NCBI GenBank assembly: GCA_017853285.1
Contig: JAFMJU010000143.1
Span: 1 to 9,033, forward strand
Length of the DNA stretch: 9,033 nt
Direction: 5' to 3'
Origin: Gemmataceae bacterium
GTDB taxonomy: Bacteria; Planctomycetota; Planctomycetia; Gemmatales; Gemmataceae
Position numbers and translations under genes: made by a program. Below the pieces are notes generated by a model, which did no database searches, was not told the DNA's origin, and saw nothing but the letters and a program-made list of their open reading frames with translations. Below, piece by piece: positions 1 to 6,695 of this stretch. Every line of letters starts with the position of its first letter. Positions within the stretch are counted from its first letter, which is position 1.

Positions 1-1118
1 ACATCGTCAAGGAGCTTGACAAAAGGGGTATTCTGGCCCAGTTCCCTGATATCGACGGGGTGGTCGCCATTACCCACAAGGCCGGTTGCGCCATGCAATA
101 CGGCGGGCCCGACCACCTTCAACTGAACCGCACCCTGGCGGGGATCGCCAACCACCCCAATGTTGCGGCCTACTTGCTTCTGGGTCTTGGCTGCGAGACA
201 GGCCAAATCAGCCATCTGATTGAAAACCAGAACCTGGTCCAACTGGGATTGCCGGGCAAGCCCAAGCCCAATGTGCTGCAAATTCAGGATCAGGGGGGTA
301 TTCGCAAAACCGTGGAGGCGGGTGTAACTGCAGTAACGGAACTCCTGAAAAGCTCATCCGGCCAGAAAAGGACACGACTGGGTGCGGACAAGCTAATTCT
401 AGCCACCAATTGCGGCGGGTCGGACGGTTACAGCGGGGTCACCGCCAATCCAGCCTTGGGAGTGGCAAGTGACATCCTGGTGGCCCATGGAGGCACCACG
501 GTACTGGCGGAAACCACAGAGATTTATGGCGCGGAGCACTTGCTCACCCGGAGGGCGGTATCCAGGGAAGTGGGGGAAAAACTCCTTGAACGGATTCGCT
601 GGTGGGAATGGTATACCGGGGTTTTCGGGGCACAAATCAACAACAATCCATCACCAGGCAACAAGGCCGGTGGATTGACCACCATTTACGAAAAATCCCT
701 GGGAGCGGTGGCCAAGGCCGGTACCAGTCCTCTGGTGGATGTGGTCCTTTACGCGGAGCCTATCAAGGCCAAAGGATTTGTCGTCATGGACACACCTGGT
801 TATGACCCGGTGAGCATGACCGGCCTTTGCGCGGGCGGAGCGAACATCGGGGTATTCACCACCGGCCGGGGTTCGGTTTTCGGATGCAAACCCATGCCTT
901 GCATCAAGGTGGCGACCAACACGCCGATGTACCAACGCATGGAAGATGACATGGATATCGATGCCGGAACCATTCTCTCGGGCGAACCCGTAAGCGCCGT
1001 GGGCGCCCGAATTTTCGAGGAGATCCTGGCCGTGGCGAGCGGCAAAAAAACCAAGAGCGAATCGGCCGGGGTAGGGGACGAGGAATTCGCCCCGTGGAGC
1101 ATTGGCCCCACACTTTGA
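1..1118 (+). CDS. UxaA-family sugar-acid dehydratase (altronate/galactarate dehydratase type), 5'-truncated by window edge
   Basis: The reading frame is open from base 3, upstream of the first possible start (GTG at 60), so the gene begins outside the window; 371 C-terminal residues are visible. Members of this family dehydrate hexonates or aldarates (altronate, galactarate) in the cytoplasm during uronic-acid or sugar-acid breakdown. Seen: the family signatures LGLGCETGQ, TNCGGSDGYSGVTANPALG, NNPSPGNKAGGL, VFTTGRGSVFG and DIDAGTI, in the order found in E. coli UxaA, and a C-terminus (EEFAPWSIGPTL) of the kind seen in many fused UxaA proteins. By comparison with full-length members (about 500 residues) roughly the first 130-150 residues, which usually hold the small SAF domain, are missing. 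The exact substrate cannot be told from this part. The next gene starts 21 bp downstream, so the two may be cotranscribed. No transporter or regulator for hexuronates is visible. Sure of the family, unsure of the substrate. Confidence 0.9.
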   Translation, partial: IVKELDKRGILAQFPDIDGVVAITHKAGCAMQYGGPDHLQLNRTLAGIANHPNVAAYLLLGLGCETGQISHLIENQNLVQLGLPGKPKPNVLQIQDQGGIRKTVEAGVTAVTELLKSSSGQKRTRLGADKLILATNCGGSDGYSGVTANPALGVASDILVAHGGTTVLAETTEIYGAEHLLTRRAVSREVGEKLLERIRWWEWYTGVFGAQINNNPSPGNKAGGLTTIYEKSLGAVAKAGTSPLVDVVLYAEPIKAKGFVVMDTPGYDPVSMTGLCAGGANIGVFTTGRGSVFGCKPMPCIKVATNTPMYQRMEDDMDIDAGTILSGEPVSAVGARIFEEILAVASGKKTKSESAGVGDEEFAPWSIGPTL

Positions 1119-1123
1119 CAAAA

Positions 1124-1131
1124 AGGCGGAG
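1124..1131 (+). promoter_or_regulatory. Ribosome binding site of the LOG-family gene
   Basis: The purine-rich stretch AGGCGGAG lies 8 bases before the ATG at 1140, inside the 21-bp gap after the dehydratase stop codon. It supports 1140 as the start. Confidence 0.6.
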
Positions 1132-1139
1132 ACTCATCC

Positions 1140-1949
1140 ATGAACCAATCACAAACGTCGAAACCGGGAGAAAAAGCCACCAATGGTCAATCCATTCTGA
1201 AGCCACACCGTTGGGGCAAGGTTGTAAGGGCCGATGATCCGGAAGCAAAAACCTTCCTTCAGGGCCCGCAAAGGCGCTTTTCGGAATTCTGGCAGGCATT
1301 CCGATTGTTTTGGGAATATATCTGGGGATTCCGAACGCTGCATTTCGTCGGTCCCTGCGTGACTGTTTTTGGCTCAGCACGCTTCGCGCCCGGAAGCAAA
1401 TGGTACCAATTGGGTGTGGATGTCGGGGCGGCGTTGGCCAAGGCTGGATTCACGGTGATGACTGGCGGCGGGCCGGGAATCATGGAGGCTGCAAACCGCG
1501 GTGCAAAGGAAGCTGGCGGAAAATCCCTTGGATGCAACATTTTGTTGCCGAAGGAACAAGCCCCAAATCCCTATTTGGATCAATTCATTGATTTTGAGTA
1601 CTTCTCCGTACGCAAAACGATGTTGATCAAGTATTCCTACGCCTTTTTTGTTTTGCCTGGAGGGTTGGGCACGCTAGACGAGCTTTTTGAAATCACCACC
1701 TTGGTTCAAACAGGCAAGGTCAAGGAATTCCCCGTGGTTTTGATGGGTGTGGAATTCTGGCAACCGCTTCTGGATTTCATGAGGGACAAGCTGGTCCCGG
1801 AAGGCACTATCGAACAGGCGGACATCGACCGGATGCTGGTCACAGACGATATCGAAAAAGCCGTTGGCGAAGTCACCAAAATCGGCATGCACCGATTCGG
1901 CCTGAGCTACGGTCCCAAGGCAAAACGCTGGTGGTTTTTGGGCGAATGA
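1140..1949 (+). CDS. LOG-family Rossmann-fold protein (TIGR00730 type), putative nucleotide 5'-monophosphate phosphoribohydrolase
   Basis: 269 residues, cytoplasmic. LOG proteins split the N-glycosidic bond of nucleoside 5'-monophosphates. Some release cytokinins from their ribotides; others (PpnN type) degrade purine or pyrimidine nucleotides. Older annotations call them 'lysine decarboxylase'. Seen: a Rossmann fold starting at VTVFGSAR (74-81), the nucleotide loop GGGPGIMEAANRGAKEAGG (109-127), the catalytic-type Arg-Lys in FSVRKTML (155-162), and the hallmark PGGLGTLDE (173-181) carrying the active-site Glu. About 70 residues precede the core and carry the aromatic-rich WQAFRLFWEYIWGF (51-64). 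The C-terminus ends in an unusual aromatic tail (RWWFLGE). The core LOG fold is about 180-200 residues, so this is one of the longer members. It probably shares a transcript with the dehydratase upstream and ends 20 bp before a strong hairpin terminator. Family certain; substrate not determined. Confidence 0.9.
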   Translation: MNQSQTSKPGEKATNGQSILKPHRWGKVVRADDPEAKTFLQGPQRRFSEFWQAFRLFWEYIWGFRTLHFVGPCVTVFGSARFAPGSKWYQLGVDVGAALAKAGFTVMTGGGPGIMEAANRGAKEAGGKSLGCNILLPKEQAPNPYLDQFIDFEYFSVRKTMLIKYSYAFFVLPGGLGTLDELFEITTLVQTGKVKEFPVVLMGVEFWQPLLDFMRDKLVPEGTIEQADIDRMLVTDDIEKAVGEVTKIGMHRFGLSYGPKAKRWWFLGE

Positions 1950-1969
1950 GCCAGCCGGAAAAATGAGTT

Positions 1970-2019
1970 CCCATAAAAGCGAGAGGCCCGCCAAAAGGCG
2001 GGCCTCTCGCTTTTATGGG
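1970..2019. terminator. Bidirectional intrinsic terminator, 23-bp perfect hairpin
   Basis: Bases 1970-1992 and 1997-2019 are exact reverse complements around a 4-base AAAA loop. On the + strand the GC-rich core is followed by TTTTAT (2011-2016); on the - strand the same symmetry gives CGC followed by TTTTAT. It can therefore end the LOG gene transcript from the left and the tRNA-Val transcript from the right. The last four tRNA bases on the - strand (2016-2019) lie in the right arm. Confidence 0.9.
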
Positions 2020-2088
2020 CGCTATAGGATTCGAACCTATGACTTCCACCGTGTGAGGATGGCACTCTAACCGCTGAGTTAATCGCCC
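2016..2088 (-). tRNA. tRNA-Val, anticodon CAC
   Basis: Read on the - strand, the 73 bases fold as a cloverleaf: acceptor GGGCGAT with AGCGCCC, D-stem ACTC/GAGT with an 8-base loop containing GG, anticodon stem CCATC/GGTGG (one T-G pair) with loop CTCACAC, a 5-base variable region, T-stem ATAGG/CCTAT with loop TTCGAAT, and discriminator A. The anticodon CAC (2053-2055) reads the valine codon GUG. CCA is not encoded. The acceptor stem has one A-G mismatch (positions 6 and 67) where this tRNA type normally has A-U. It sits 39 bp behind the tatA stop codon on the same strand, so it may be transcribed with tatA. Confidence 0.93.
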
Positions 2089-2127
2089 TTTAGAGCTATT
2101 GGTACCTTGCCACGGAAAGCAGGATTG

Positions 2128-2409
2128 TCAACCCTTAGCTACTGGGCTGTCATCAAAACGAGGTGCGGAAACCTGAACCTTTTGGGGTGGGCGGGAATTT
2201 TCCAAGGGAGCCGGCTCAGACCGGGAAGTCACTGCGGGATCAAGCTCATCCTCAATGCCCTTGATGCCCTTTTTGAATTCAACGATACCCTTGCCCAGGT
2301 AGCGTCCAACTTCAGGCAGTTTGCGGCCAAAAAGGAGAACACCCAATACCAGCAGGAACAACCATTCGGTGCCGGCGGGCATGCCAAACATGGCAAAAAT
2401 CGAGGTCAT
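2128..2409 (-). CDS. tatA: Twin-arginine translocase subunit, TatA/E type
   Basis: 93 residues. TatA-type proteins form the pore-like assembly that carries folded proteins with twin-arginine signal peptides across the cytoplasmic membrane. Seen: a short N-terminus with the polar Glu typical of this family just ahead of the membrane helix (E15, in GTEW), a hydrophobic helix (16-28), the hinge motif FGRKLPEVGR (27-36), an amphipathic helix LGKGIVEFKKGIKG (38-51), then a loose acidic and Pro-rich tail. The ATG at 2409 is chosen because GGAGGGGG lies at the right distance. A longer frame back to 2454 has no such site and adds a family-atypical N-terminus. A good promoter lies upstream (2466-2495), and tRNA-Val follows on the same strand. 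No tatC or tatB is in the window. The family is sure; TatA rather than TatB is favoured by the short length and the FKKG helix. Confidence 0.9.
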   Translation of the reverse strand: MTSIFAMFGMPAGTEWLFLLVLGVLLFGRKLPEVGRYLGKGIVEFKKGIKGIEDELDPAVTSRSEPAPLENSRPPQKVQVSAPRFDDSPVAKG

Positions 2410-2412
2410 AGT

Positions 2413-2420
2413 CCCCCTCC
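2413..2420 (-). promoter_or_regulatory. Ribosome binding site of tatA
   Basis: On the - strand GGAGGGGG lies just before ATG 2409; the GGAGG part is 6 bases away. It decides the start, since the upstream in-frame alternative at 2454 has no comparable site. Confidence 0.75.
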
Positions 2421-2465
2421 AACCCCGTTTCACCGGGGAAAAACGCCCTTCCACCCAACTCTCTG

Positions 2466-2495
2466 ATCATACAGCAAATAGTTTGGGAATGACAA
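2466..2495 (-). promoter_or_regulatory. Sigma-70-type promoter of tatA
   Basis: On the - strand TTGTCA (2490-2495, 5 of 6 consensus) and TATGAT (2466-2471, 5 of 6) are separated by 18 bases. Transcription would start near 2459 and give a leader of about 50 bases before the tatA ATG. Confidence 0.6.
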
Positions 2496-2686
2496 GGAAG
2501 AGCCCAATTCCGTGGTTGATTCCACTCCATCACGCCCGGAAATCACCTGAGCCATTCTGCTATACACGCCCATCAATACGGCAGCCTGATGTTGCTTTTC
2601 CGTGCCGTTTGGGATTAGAGATTTGTTTCAGGCAATCAATCCGAGCCAACCGGTAACCAAAAGGCCCAACGAAGGGATGCGAGCCA

Positions 2687-3196
2687 ATGATCCGAGGCAT
2701 CAAATCCTCCACATTCATCATGGGAGTTGCAGCAGGGGCCGCCGCTTTCTGGGGTATCCAGCACTTTGGTAGCAAAGCCCACGGCTTGGCTTCCAATGAC
2801 CGCCACGATGATTACGTGATGTGTACCGGGCAGGTTTTAGTCAACACCCGGGTTCCAAGCGATGGGGTTTGGCTCCTTGACTACAGGAGCGGCCGGCTCC
2901 TTGGGACTGTGATTGATCATTCCACCGGCACCATCAGGGGATGGGCAGAAGTGGATCTGGTTCAAGAATTCGGGCTTCCACCCCGCCAAGACGCCCGATT
3001 CCTGATGACCACAGGACAGGTCAACCAGTCCCAATCGGCCCTTTACATCACCGAAGTGAACAGTGGGAAATTCGGGATCTACACCATGGGAGTGCGGCCG
3101 GACAAAAACGCCGGCATCATGATTAAACGGCAGGACATGACAACCTTTCGGCCCAACGGAGTGCAACCCGCCCCCATGGCCCCCGCCGGGTCGTAA
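2687..3196 (+). CDS. Exported or membrane-anchored protein of unknown function with two internal repeats (planctomycete-like)
   Basis: 169 residues. The N-terminus (MIRGIKSS, then a hydrophobic stretch at about 9-23) looks like a Sec signal peptide or signal anchor, so the rest is probably outside the cytoplasm. The body holds two similar units: MCTGQV followed by DGVWLLDYRSGRLLG (45-73), and MTTGQV followed by SALYITEVNSGKFG (107-130). They resemble short beta-hairpin or propeller-blade repeats of the kind 'xLYxLDxxSGxL'. I associate similar proteins (DGVWLLDYRSGRLLGTVID-type motif) with planctomycetes, from memory only. The tail is Pro-rich (QPAPMAPAGS). ATG 2687 has GAAGGGA 9 bases upstream. 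The gene stands alone, and its TAA directly abuts the stop of the convergent transporter gene. No enzyme motif is seen and I do not assign a function. Confidence 0.8.
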   Translation: MIRGIKSSTFIMGVAAGAAAFWGIQHFGSKAHGLASNDRHDDYVMCTGQVLVNTRVPSDGVWLLDYRSGRLLGTVIDHSTGTIRGWAEVDLVQEFGLPPRQDARFLMTTGQVNQSQSALYITEVNSGKFGIYTMGVRPDKNAGIMIKRQDMTTFRPNGVQPAPMAPAGS

Positions 3197-5344
3197 TCAA
3201 AAACTTTCCGAATCACCCTTCATGGACCATTTGGCCATGATCCGGGCAGTTGCAAACACCAGGAAAACCGCCACGGTGGTGATGACAAAGATGGTAGCTG
3301 CCAGGGAAAGCGTACCGGCCAGACGGGTTGCTGGCTGTTGCATCATTGCCGGGAACCGGATCACCACCATCTGATACCCCGCCGTCATGGTGGTGGACAA
3401 AACAAAGAGCAAGGGGCCAACCAACACCCACAGGTATCTCCTGCGGCTGGTTCCGGACAACATCACCGCCACAGTAGCCAAGGCGACGACCGCCAGAAGC
3501 TGATTGGCAATACCGAACATGGGCCAGATGGTGTCGATTGACCCGGTGGCCACCAATGCTCCCCAGGCGAGGGTAACCAGGCCACTGGCCAAAATGGCTC
3601 CCGGAATCCATGCGGGACGGCCGAATGCAGGGTGCAACCGGCCCATTGTTTCCTGCACCAAATAACGGGCGATCCTGGTACCCGTGTCGATGGTGGTGAG
3701 AATAAACAAAGCCTCAAACATGATGGCGAAGTGGTACCAGTATTTCCAATAACCAAAAAGGGTTGCGTCCCTCAGCCCCAGTTCTTCCAACGGCTTGGTC
3801 AGGATCTGGGCCATGCCCACCGCCAAGGTTACAGCCCCACCAACCCGGCCACGGAGTGTTTCCTCCACCCGCTCCTCCACCTGAGCTATTGTCAGGTGCT
3901 GAATATTGCCGGCCTGACCCAACTCTTGGTGGAGCCTGTCAATCTGCCCCTGGAATTCAGGAACCCTGCGCAAATCGACATTGATGTCGTAATAAAGCCG
4001 CGGGTCCAGCGAGGCGGCAGCGATCAATGCCACCACCGCAACCACGCCTTCCAGCAACATCGACCCGTAACCGATCAGGCGGATATCCTTTTCACGCCCG
4101 ACCATCTTCGGGGTTGTGCCGCTGGAAACCAAGGAATGAAAACCGGAAACCGCACCGCACATCACACAAATGAAAACAAAGGGAAACATCCCACCCTTGA
4201 ATGTTGGACCGCCTGAGGCAAAAACCGGTTCCACCGGCCTGTGCAAAAGCAGGGGATTGGCCAGGCAAGTCCCAACAACCAGCAAGGCGATGGTACCGAT
4301 TTTCAGGAAACTGGAAATGTAATCCCTGGGGCACAGCAACAACCAAACCGGCAGAATAGAGGCGATAAACCCGTAGGCGCACAGGACAAACACGGTTTGT
4401 CCCTGGCTTAGCTGAAACCAGGATTCAAAGCGGGAACCCGGAACAAAGCTGCCCAACCAAGTCGCCCCCAATACGAGTACACCCCCAAGGAGGGACGCTT
4501 CCAACACCCTGCCGGGACGAAACCAGTACATGTGCGCGCTCACCAACAAAGCGATTGGGATGGTGCACGCGATGGTGAATAGCCCCCAGGAACTGCCGGG
4601 AATCACCTGCGAGGCACCTGCAGGCAAAACCCAGGGGGCGGAATCAGAGACTGGCATAGCCCCGTCCGTCACCTGGAGGGTGAATGGTTCAGGGCGAATG
4701 AATCGGCCACCGACGCCAGGCATCTGGATTGTGGCACCCGCCGGCACCAACCACGCGTTTTCGCCATCGAGCTTCTTGAATGCGGTTCCCTGGGACGGGG
4801 TAAGGACCATGGTGGCCGGAAGGGCGACTTTTTCACCCCCCAAAGCCTTCACCACAACGAATCCCAATCCAGCCAGGGCGATGATCACAATGAAGAGGAT
4901 TGCCGAACTGGCGACAGCATGGGCCCAAGGCCCCATTTCCACCCGGACAATCTCGGCCAGGGATTTTCCATCCCTCCGTACGGAAGCCGCCAAGACCACC
5001 ATGTCCTGGACCGCACCCGCGAGGCAAACCCCTACCACCAGCCATAGCAAACCTGGCAAATAACCGTATTGGAGAGCCAACACAGGTCCGATCAGCGGGC
5101 CCGCCCCGGAAATGGCGGCGAAATGGTGGCCAAACAGGACCCACCGATTGGTGACATGGAAATTCTGGCCATCGGCAAGGCGGACCGCCGGGGTTGGATT
5201 CGAGTCATTGAGGCAAAGGACCCTGGCAGCGAGAAAGGCGCTGTAATAGCGGTAGGCAATCGCCAGGATTCCCAGAACGAAAACAAGGACGGGTGTGGCC
5301 TTCACCAACACCCGTCCGTCGATTGACTGAAAAAAAAAGTCCAT
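3197..5344 (-). CDS. cstA: CstA-family carbon starvation transporter (peptide/pyruvate uptake)
   Basis: 715 residues, an integral inner-membrane protein. The family imports pyruvate or small peptides (E. coli CstA, BtsT). Seen, matching E. coli CstA closely: FHVTNRWVLFGHHFAAISGAG (62-82), LAGAVQD (108-114), FRPGRVLEASLLG (275-287), GFHSLVSSGTTPKM (401-414), GYGSMLLEGVVAVVALIAA (425-443), GGAVTLAVGMAQIL (502-515), FILTTIDTGTRIARYLVQE (547-565) and WPMFGIANQLLA (607-618), among many hydrophobic helices. An extra segment of roughly 80 residues (about 168-250) sits between two membrane helices, before SSWGLFTIACTIPIA; by the positive-inside rule it faces outward. It contains two similar stretches (see findings). 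ATG 5344 has GGGGA 7 bases upstream. The second to fifth codons contain nine T in a row. It lies 33 bp after purD, so it is probably the last gene of that operon. Its TGA abuts the stop of the opposing gene. Substrate cannot be told from sequence. Confidence 0.93.
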   Translation of the reverse strand: MDFFFQSIDGRVLVKATPVLVFVLGILAIAYRYYSAFLAARVLCLNDSNPTPAVRLADGQNFHVTNRWVLFGHHFAAISGAGPLIGPVLALQYGYLPGLLWLVVGVCLAGAVQDMVVLAASVRRDGKSLAEIVRVEMGPWAHAVASSAILFIVIIALAGLGFVVVKALGGEKVALPATMVLTPSQGTAFKKLDGENAWLVPAGATIQMPGVGGRFIRPEPFTLQVTDGAMPVSDSAPWVLPAGASQVIPGSSWGLFTIACTIPIALLVSAHMYWFRPGRVLEASLLGGVLVLGATWLGSFVPGSRFESWFQLSQGQTVFVLCAYGFIASILPVWLLLCPRDYISSFLKIGTIALLVVGTCLANPLLLHRPVEPVFASGGPTFKGGMFPFVFICVMCGAVSGFHSLVSSGTTPKMVGREKDIRLIGYGSMLLEGVVAVVALIAAASLDPRLYYDINVDLRRVPEFQGQIDRLHQELGQAGNIQHLTIAQVEERVEETLRGRVGGAVTLAVGMAQILTKPLEELGLRDATLFGYWKYWYHFAIMFEALFILTTIDTGTRIARYLVQETMGRLHPAFGRPAWIPGAILASGLVTLAWGALVATGSIDTIWPMFGIANQLLAVVALATVAVMLSGTSRRRYLWVLVGPLLFVLSTTMTAGYQMVVIRFPAMMQQPATRLAGTLSLAATIFVITTVAVFLVFATARIMAKWSMKGDSESF

Positions 5345-5377
5345 AGGGCTGTCCCCAGGCCCGGCGGAGTCAAGGGA

Positions 5378-6664
5378 TCAACGGTCCCTCAAACCGATAT
5401 CCGAGCGGTATTGAATTCCGCGAAACTGGATTTTCCTGATCGCCTCGTAAGCCCTTTCCCGGGCGCGGGCCAAAGATTCACCCAGCGCTGTGACGCCGAG
5501 GACCCGGCCACCATCGGTCAACACGCGGTTTCCATCGCGCCTGGTACCGGCGTGGAACACCTGAACATCGGGCATGGCGGCCACCTCGTCCAATCCGGTG
5601 ATCGGGTCTCCCTTCCGAGGATTGACGGGATAGCCAGGCGCGGCGGCCACCACACAAACCGCGTGGCGGTTGTCCCACTCGATTTTGCCCTCAAATTGTT
5701 CCAGTTTACCGTCCACCACGGCTTCCATGAGATCCAAAAGGTCTGTCTTCAGCCGCATCAACAGGGGCTGAGTCTCAGGATCACCAAAGCGGCAATTGAA
5801 TTCAAGGACGCGCGGGCCCTGGGAGGTGATCATCAAGCCCGCAAAGAGGCAACCCTTGTAAGGGGCTCCACGCCTGCGCATGGCGTGGATGGTCGGGACA
5901 AAGACCTCCTCGTCAATCTGGTGGGCCAATTCAGGCGTGAGCCACGGGGCAGGGGTGTACACACCCATGCCGCCCGTGTTCGGCCCCTTGTCATTATCCA
6001 AAAGGGCCTTGTGATCCTGACCCGGGTCCAGGGGCAGGATGCATCTACCTGAAACCAAGGCCAGAATGCTGACTTCGCGACCGGACAATTTTTTCTCAAC
6101 CACCACATGTCTACCGGCGGCGGCCCCGAATTCCTCGCGAACCATGATCCGGTCGATGGCGCGGTAGGCCTCCTCACGACCTGTGCAGACAATCACGCCC
6201 TTGCCCGCCGCCAGACCGTCAGCCTTGACCACCAAATCATAATCCCGGCTATCGATGTAGGTGCGGGCGATTTGCGGATGGTCACAAACCTTGAAATCAG
6301 CCGTGGGGACCCCTGCCTGACGCATCAATTCCTTGCAATAAACCTTGCTTGCCTCCAGTTGGGCCGCAGCCTTCGAGGGGCCGAAAACACGCAGGCCCTC
6401 TTTTTCCAGGGCATCTGTGATTCCCTTGGCCAAAGGTTCCTCAGGGCCAATGACCACCAAGCCCACCTTCTCGTCCTTGGCAAAGCGGACGAGCCCCTCG
6501 AAGTTGTCTTGCTCCAACTTGACCGAGGCCAGCTTTCCTCCAGGGCCCCCGTCGGTTCCGGCGTTACCGGGGGCGACAAAGACCCGTTCGGCCCGATTGC
6601 TCAGGGCCAGCTTCCAAGCCAGGGCGTGCTCGCGCCCGCCTTTCCCCACCACCAAAATCCGCAT
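5378..6664 (-). CDS. purD: Phosphoribosylamine-glycine ligase (GAR synthetase)
   Basis: 428 residues, normal for the family. In the cytoplasm it joins 5-phosphoribosylamine and glycine with ATP to give GAR, the second step of purine synthesis. Seen: N-domain RILVVGKGGREHALAWKL (2-19), VIGPEEPLAKGI (71-82), ATP-grasp lysine and glycine loop VVKADGLAAGKGV (145-157), EKKLSGREVSILAL (190-203), DHKALLDNDKGPNTGGMG (217-234), metal-binding LEFNCRFGDPETQ (287-299), and a complete C-domain. I prefer ATG 6664 over the TTG two codons upstream at 6670: GGGG (6671-6674) lies 6 bases before the ATG but directly touches the TTG. It follows cysI by 31 bp and precedes cstA by 33 bp on the same strand, so it is probably cotranscribed with both. 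No other purine gene is present. All key motifs are intact. Confidence 0.97.
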   Translation of the reverse strand: MRILVVGKGGREHALAWKLALSNRAERVFVAPGNAGTDGGPGGKLASVKLEQDNFEGLVRFAKDEKVGLVVIGPEEPLAKGITDALEKEGLRVFGPSKAAAQLEASKVYCKELMRQAGVPTADFKVCDHPQIARTYIDSRDYDLVVKADGLAAGKGVIVCTGREEAYRAIDRIMVREEFGAAAGRHVVVEKKLSGREVSILALVSGRCILPLDPGQDHKALLDNDKGPNTGGMGVYTPAPWLTPELAHQIDEEVFVPTIHAMRRRGAPYKGCLFAGLMITSQGPRVLEFNCRFGDPETQPLLMRLKTDLLDLMEAVVDGKLEQFEGKIEWDNRHAVCVVAAAPGYPVNPRKGDPITGLDEVAAMPDVQVFHAGTRRDGNRVLTDGGRVLGVTALGESLARARERAYEAIRKIQFRGIQYRSDIGLRDR

Positions 6665-6695
6665 GGCCAACCCCGGTATTCTCGAATGCCCGTCG

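Larger units (their letters stand above)
2410..2686. other. Divergent intergenic region between tatA and the exported-protein gene
   Basis: 277 bp with no convincing gene on either strand. It holds the tatA ribosome binding site and promoter. It also holds a small inverted repeat CCCCG/CGGGG (2423-2427 and 2434-2438) that would form a hairpin in the tatA leader. For the rightward gene there is a weak extended -10-like TGCTATACA (2558-2566) without a good -35. Confidence 0.6.

Noticed and set aside
651..1121. A 156-codon open frame on the - strand opposite the UxaA-type gene
   Set aside because: Antisense shadow of a strongly conserved coding sequence; His/Arg/Gly-rich without motifs.
2128..2454. 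Longer tatA start at 2454
   Set aside because: It adds 15 atypical residues and covers the predicted leader; the strong ribosome binding site lies before 2409 instead.
3221..3239. CATGG/CCATG hairpin near the 3' end of cstA as a terminator for the opposing gene
   Set aside because: Only a 5-bp stem with no T-tract, and inside conserved coding sequence.
3632..4216. A 194-codon open frame on the + strand opposite cstA
   Set aside because: Antisense to conserved CstA helices, no recognisable domain and no matching ribosome binding site.
6665..6670. TTG start for purD two codons upstream of the ATG
   Set aside because: The GGGG site directly touches this TTG, leaving no spacing, while it is 6 bases from the ATG at 6664.
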